Assembly: GCA_963576725.1 (NCBI GenBank)
Contig: OY755242.1
Location: 64,980,324 to 65,044,323, forward strand
DNA: 64,000 nt
Source of the DNA: Azorinus chamasolen
Taxonomy: Eukaryota; Mollusca; Bivalvia; Cardiida; Solecurtidae
Direction: 5' to 3'
Shown: positions 63,835 through 64,000 of the stretch, one piece after another
Position numbering within the stretch: the first letter of the stretch is position 1
Layout of the letters: each line of letters opens with the position of its first letter
Translations under genes and position numbers: made by a program
Notes under the pieces: generated by a model
What the model was told of the DNA's origin: nothing
The model's input: the letters and a program-made list of their open reading frames with translations, nothing else
Databases searched by the model: none

Positions 63835-64000
63835 CGCTGCCAATGCCGGATCTGTGATTACCTATGCAAACTGTTTGGATCCAGATGAGACGCCGAGTAT
63901 CTCGGCGTCTCATCAGGATCCAAACTGTTTGTTACGGTTACTATGTTTTTGAAACAAAATAAAAAAAATGAAAATTTGTAGCAGACGACAAAGTTAGCAG
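63835..64000 (-). mobile_element. piggyBac-like MITE family K, copy K3, cut by the window end
   Basis: TTAACCCTTTCGCTGCCAAT, GCCGGATCTGTGATTACCTA, TGCAAACTGTTTGGATCCAG, ATGAGACGCCGAG, TATCTCGGCGTCTCATCAGG, ATCCAAACTGTTTG. The hairpin stem is close to perfect. It is inverted relative to K1 and K2, and the direct-repeat arm (GCAGACGACAAAGTTAGCAG) runs off the end. Confidence 0.85.

Noticed and set aside
714..64000. Rho-independent terminators or CRISPR repeats suggested by the many hairpins
   Set aside because: The palindromes are the cores of TIR-bounded elements in animal DNA; there are no spacers, no regular spacing and no U tracts.
714..64000. A piggyBac or pogo transposase gene that would drive the MITEs
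   Set aside because: I looked for DD35D/piggyBac and CENP-B/DDE motifs in the open frames and found none; only the Tc1 and mariner remnants are visible.

Overview
The window looks like intergenic or intronic DNA from a metazoan, most likely a bivalve mollusc (inference). The clues are AT-rich sequence full of tacatgta-type words, tandem arrays built on AGGTCAAGGTCA, a TATGCCCCC-type repeat with a CCGT/CTGT tract, tRNA-headed SINEs, and a very high density of short palindromic transposons. I found no intact protein-coding gene, rRNA or free-standing tRNA gene. The longest open frames are short, and most lie inside repeats.

The dominant content is about 50 copies or fragments of miniature inverted-repeat elements (MITEs), roughly 150-370 bp each, most with a long hairpin at the centre. 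I name the families by letter. Group 1 has TTAA at the insertion site and ends starting CCC or near it, like piggyBac elements: A, E, F, K, L, M and N. Group 2 has TA at the site and ends starting CAG, like Tc1/mariner/pogo elements: B, C, P, Q, R, S and D. Families with unrelated ends share the same 14-bp dyad, GCTCCT-NN-AGGAGC, at the tip of hairpins whose stems otherwise differ (A, B, C, E, F, P). Several group 2 families also share a subterminal module (CAGGTGG plus GCTTAATGCAG). Many broken copies end at or within a few bases of the hairpin dyad. This modular hairpin system is the most interesting feature of the window.

Layout. 0-7.8 kb: B with A nested inside, an LTR-like miniature element carrying a tRNA-like promoter and a tRNA-Lys-type primer site, SINE fragments, a long dispersed repeat (G), R, D and M. 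8-13.8 kb: E, A, F, B and C copies. 15.6-17.5 kb: D, C, a B element holding two nested TTAA elements, and another B. 19.3-22 kb: P, then a 2.3-kb tandem-array element (H) with a second array element (Y) nested in it. 22-33 kb: L, K, D, E, G, J/F, and a second H copy interrupted by G and by a SINE. 33-39 kb: an ACT microsatellite, a dead Tc1-like transposase gene and a dead mariner-like transposase gene. 39-48 kb: P, T foldbacks, a repeat pair (V), E/K chimeras, truncated A and F, and Q. 49-61 kb: G, D, a cluster of B, the S pair, SINE X, A and C. 61-63.8 kb is nearly featureless, and the window ends inside a K element.

The two transposase pseudogenes are Tc1 and mariner types and both are dead. 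No piggyBac or pogo transposase is visible, so the MITEs must have been moved by proteins encoded elsewhere. Family assignments rest on end sequences and target sites read by eye. Coordinates of degenerate copies are good to about 10-30 bp.
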